Part shown: piece after piece, positions 57,687-59,784 of the stretch
How positions within the stretch are numbered: position 1 is the stretch's first letter
How the letters are laid out: each line of letters starts with the position of its first letter
Source: Enterobacterales bacterium
GTDB lineage: Bacteria > Pseudomonadota > Gammaproteobacteria > Enterobacterales > Enterobacteriaceae
Reading direction: 5' to 3'
Length of the DNA stretch: 59,784 nucleotides
Assembly (NCBI GenBank): GCA_947478475.1
Contig: CANJWD010000003.1
Location: 1 to 59,784 of the forward strand
The notes under the pieces: generated by a model
What the model saw: only the letters and a program-made list of their open reading frames with translations
Told to the model about the DNA's origin: nothing
The model's database searches: none
Position numbers and translations under genes: made by a program

Positions 57687-58719
57687 AACCGATAACCTCT
57701 ACCGTTACGTAATTTTCCTGCAAAAATTGAACAACAGCCAGCTCATCCCTGGTAGTGCCGTGTAGCTCTGCCAGCATAACACCAAATTTAACTCCACCGG
57801 CGTAGTTGATCTGAGCGCTGAGAATATTGATATCAACGTTAAAGTTACGCGCAGCCCGGGAAATCAGTGGTGCATCAACAGAGCGGCCGGTGAACGCTAT
57901 TTTTAATAGCGGAATCTTTCCGGCAGTGCGGGTTTGACCGATACGTGCTGCATAGTTTTCGGGGATATCCAGATGTAATGTGGCCCGGATAAATTGCTGT
58001 GCCAAAGGGGTTTGCGGATGAGAAAACAGTTCACTCACGCTATTTTGTTCAATCAGTCTGCCTTCACTGATCACTGCAACCTGATCACAGATGCGTTTTA
58101 CCACGTCCATTTCATGGGTTATCAGTAAAATTGTCAGCCCTAAGTCACGGTTAATATCCTTAAGCAGCTGGAGAATAACGTGAGTGGTTGCTGGATCCAA
58201 TGCACTGGTGGCTTCATCACAGAGCAGCACTTTCGGATGACAGGCCAGTGCTCTGGCGATGGCAACCCGCTGTTTTTGTCCGCCAGAAAGTGTGGCGGGG
58301 TAAACATCGTGTTTATCCGATAATCCAACCAGATTAAGCAACTCTGTTGCTCTTTTTTCTCTTTTTTTTCTTGTTGAGCGAGACATATCTTCCAGCTCAA
58401 GGGGTAAAACAATATTACCGAATACAGTTCTTGAGGAAAGTAAATTAAAGTTTTGAAAGATCATTCCAATTTGGCGCCGTGCTTGTGTTAGCGCTCTTTC
58501 TGACAGTGCCGTCAGATCCTGGCCATTTACTACAATTTGTCCCGATGTTGGCCGTTCCAGCATGTTAACACACCGAATCAGCGTACTTTTTCCTGCTCCG
58601 GATGCCCCAATAACACCAAAAATTTGCCCGGCGGGAACGTGAAGGTTCACCTCAGAGAGCGCCGTTGTCACGCCTCTGCCTTGCCTGAATATTTTATTGA
58701 TGTTACGCAGTGTAATCAT
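57679..58719 (-). CDS. metN: Methionine ABC transporter ATPase MetN
   Basis: The ATPase of the methionine importer. The product is 346 residues. It has Walker [11 protein letters not shown]-loop [14 protein letters not shown], signature [15 protein letters not shown] and Walker [16 protein letters not shown]-terminal ACT-like domain (residues 265-346, [19 protein letters not shown]) binds methionine and inhibits transport when the cell is full. It heads metNIQ. Confidence 0.97.
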   Translation of the reverse strand: MITLRNINKIFRQGRGVTTALSEVNLHVPAGQIFGVIGASGAGKSTLIRCVNMLERPTSGQIVVNGQDLTALSERALTQARRQIGMIFQNFNLLSSRTVFGNIVLPLELEDMSRSTRKKREKRATELLNLVGLSDKHDVYPATLSGGQKQRVAIARALACHPKVLLCDEATSALDPATTHVILQLLKDINRDLGLTILLITHEMDVVKRICDQVAVISEGRLIEQNSVSELFSHPQTPLAQQFIRATLHLDIPENYAARIGQTRTAGKIPLLKIAFTGRSVDAPLISRAARNFNVDINILSAQINYAGGVKFGVMLAELHGTTRDELAVVQFLQENYVTVEVIGYV

Positions 58720-58755
58720 ACAATTCTAATGTTGCCTGGCTGGTATGTTAAACTC

Positions 58756-58786
58756 GGATGCTAAGGCGTCTGGATGGCTCAGTCAA
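58756..58786 (-). promoter_or_regulatory. metNIQ promoter with probable MetJ operator
   Basis: On the minus strand TTGACT (58786-58781) and TAGCAT 17 bases on form a plausible promoter. The spacer contains AGACGCCT, seven of eight bases of the met box AGACGTCT, with weaker boxes on both sides (GCCATCC, TAGCATCC). MetJ with S-adenosylmethionine would bind here and repress. Confidence 0.5.
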
Positions 58787-58847
58787 TACGATTTTTATAA
58801 TACCGGCGCTTGCAGTCTAAACAATCGGAGTTATGTGCATCTCTCCC

Positions 58848-58870
58848 AGGGGAAGGCTAAAAGCCCCCCT
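58848..58870 (-). terminator. Perfect hairpin after the right-edge gene
   Basis: AGGGG and CCCCT enclose GGCT and AGCC around a three-base loop on the minus strand, with only a two-base bulge. It lies 60 bp after the stop of the right-edge gene. There is no T-run, so termination is likely but not certain. The rest of the gap to metN holds nothing else I recognise. Confidence 0.4.
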
Positions 58871-58929
58871 TAAAGACAAATTTAATTGCTTAAAATTTGC
58901 AATCAATTGTACTGCAAACCATTGTACCC

Positions 58930-59784
58930 CTAGCCGTTTAACAGCTGGATATTCTGTGTATTTCCATACCCCATATGAGATAAAGATACAAAGTTATCAA
59001 TCAAAGACTGACTGACAGGAGACATGGCCGGGTTGTCAGCAAACATCGCCATAGCCGTGGCCATCGGTGTAACGTCATCCTGATCATTAAGCAAAGAGTT
59101 GTCTATCGAGGAATTGAAACGCTCTTTAAATTCAACGTTAGAGAGCACACGTTTACCGTTGAGAATAGGGCGTGCTGCCACACTTACTGAGTCATCCTTA
59201 ACGATCATCTTCTTTCCTGCAACATTCTGGAACAAGGCCTCATTAATCATTTGGATATGATGCCTTGTTCTTACACCAACAATGCTATTAGGGTTATAGG
59301 GAAAATCGGTTTGTAAATGCAGTGTGATTTTGCTTTCTTTTCCTTTATGATCAAAAAGATATAAATCATACACACCATCCACAGCAGCACGATCCGTCAG
59401 ATCAAAACCATCTCTGTATGAGGGGACTAAAAAAGCCCTATTAGCTTTATTATCTTTATTAGAATTGAAGGAAAGATCGCTCGTTGAAGCTACCCAATTA
59501 ATTTTTCTTATACCTGAAAAATTCGTTAAGCGGATGGTATCCTCACCCAGCCGGACGCGGTGAAAAGCACCATCATTACCATTCGGTATAAAAATATTGT
59601 GAACTCCATCTGCTCCATGCTGGTTTTGAAATACCGGCGGGCTAACAGAAGTATTTTTAAATTCAACGTTAGAGAGCACACGTTTACCGTTGAGAATAGG
59701 GCGTGCTGCCACACTTACTGAGTCATCCTTAACGATCATCTTCTTTCCTGCAACATTCTGGAACAAGGCCTCATTAATCATTTG
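58930..59784 (-). CDS. Unrecognised protein with internal duplication, C-terminal part
   Basis: The frame enters from outside the window and ends at TAG 58932-58930; 284 codons are visible. I recognise no family. A 43-residue segment (QMINEALFQNVAGKKMIVKD...LSNVEFK) occurs twice, at the window edge and 177 residues later. Between the copies two beta-rich segments resemble each other (DGVHNIFIPNGND... and DGVYDLYLFDHKG...). The last 60 residues are helical and end GNTQNIQLLNG. There is no membrane segment in the visible part. Repeats of this kind occur in large secreted or surface proteins and toxins, but nothing here proves such a role. ATG at 59781 lies inside the repeat, and the codon before it is the same as in the other copy, so it is not the start. 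Confidence 0.75.
   Translation of the reverse strand, partial: QMINEALFQNVAGKKMIVKDDSVSVAARPILNGKRVLSNVEFKNTSVSPPVFQNQHGADGVHNIFIPNGNDGAFHRVRLGEDTIRLTNFSGIRKINWVASTSDLSFNSNKDNKANRAFLVPSYRDGFDLTDRAAVDGVYDLYLFDHKGKESKITLHLQTDFPYNPNSIVGVRTRHHIQMINEALFQNVAGKKMIVKDDSVSVAARPILNGKRVLSNVEFKERFNSSIDNSLLNDQDDVTPMATAMAMFADNPAMSPVSQSLIDNFVSLSHMGYGNTQNIQLLNG
59125..59253 (-). repeat. 129-bp direct repeat, inner copy
   Basis: It is identical base for base with 59656-59784, 531 bp away, an exact number of codons. The other copy is cut by the window edge, so the repeat may be longer. Confidence 0.97.
59656..59784 (-). repeat. 129-bp direct repeat, edge copy
   Basis: The partner of 59125-59253. Lack of any silent difference over 129 bases points to a recent duplication or gene conversion. 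Confidence 0.97.

Noticed and set aside
1-59784. tRNA genes, phage genes or intact insertion sequences
   Set aside because: I looked for cloverleaf-like stems, integrases and transposases and found none that I could support by eye; a tRNA scan was not possible.

Overview
The window is chromosomal DNA of a gammaproteobacterium of the order Enterobacterales. Most genes give proteins that align almost end to end with E. coli K-12 families (ThrS, IF3, L35, L20, PepN, the Isc proteins, OmpA, FabA, ProVWX, PqiABC, LysP, LolCDE, Mfd, RapA, MetNIQ). Gene order is that of E. coli only in short blocks, and the blocks are shuffled. Signs of genome erosion are scattered through it: pepB is frameshifted, matP keeps only its N-terminal part, phoP has no phoQ, pncB, rmf and pheM are not in their usual places, and a group II intron relic sits in front of pheS. 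I infer a host-associated lineage, perhaps an insect symbiont, in early to intermediate reduction. The sequence does not name the genus.

Layout. Positions 1-3.97 kb (minus strand) hold thrS-infC-rpmI-rplT, then a double group IIC intron relic and the start of pheS. 4.1-9.7 kb is the porin/asnS/pepN block, with OmpR-type sites before the porin. 9.8-16.9 kb is the broken pepB followed by the complete isc operon (iscRSUA-hscBA-fdx-iscX) under an IscR box. 17.2-21.1 kb is ompA, matP remnant, lonH and fabA. 21.3-24.6 kb is the proVWX glycine-betaine transporter, placed between fabA and pqiABC (24.8-28.3 kb). 28.8-33.4 kb holds nfo, lysP, a PlaP-type putrescine permease and bssS. 33.4-36.3 kb holds trhO, lpxL and yajQ. 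36.5-38.1 kb has an unrecognised 246-residue protein gene and phoP. 38.3-45.2 kb is lolCDE divergent from mfd. 45.4-53.1 kb is a seven-gene iron uptake locus of the FTR1/P19 type. 53.2-58.7 kb is rapA and metNIQ. The right edge cuts an unrecognised gene with a perfect internal duplication.

Functional themes are translation factors, Fe-S cluster assembly, envelope building and lipid trafficking (Lol, Pqi, LpxL, porin, OmpA), uptake of compatible solutes, amino acids and polyamines, and ferrous iron import. The iron locus is the largest accessory block. It pairs an FTR1 permease with a periplasmic P19-type protein, a DUF2318 membrane protein, two FtsX-like permeases with an ATPase, and a lipoprotein thioredoxin.

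A feature that recurs across the whole window is short tandem duplication (units of 8-21 bp, 2-4 copies), often perfect. These lie in intergenic gaps, at gene ends and in frame inside genes. No tRNA, rRNA, CRISPR array, prophage or intact insertion sequence was seen.
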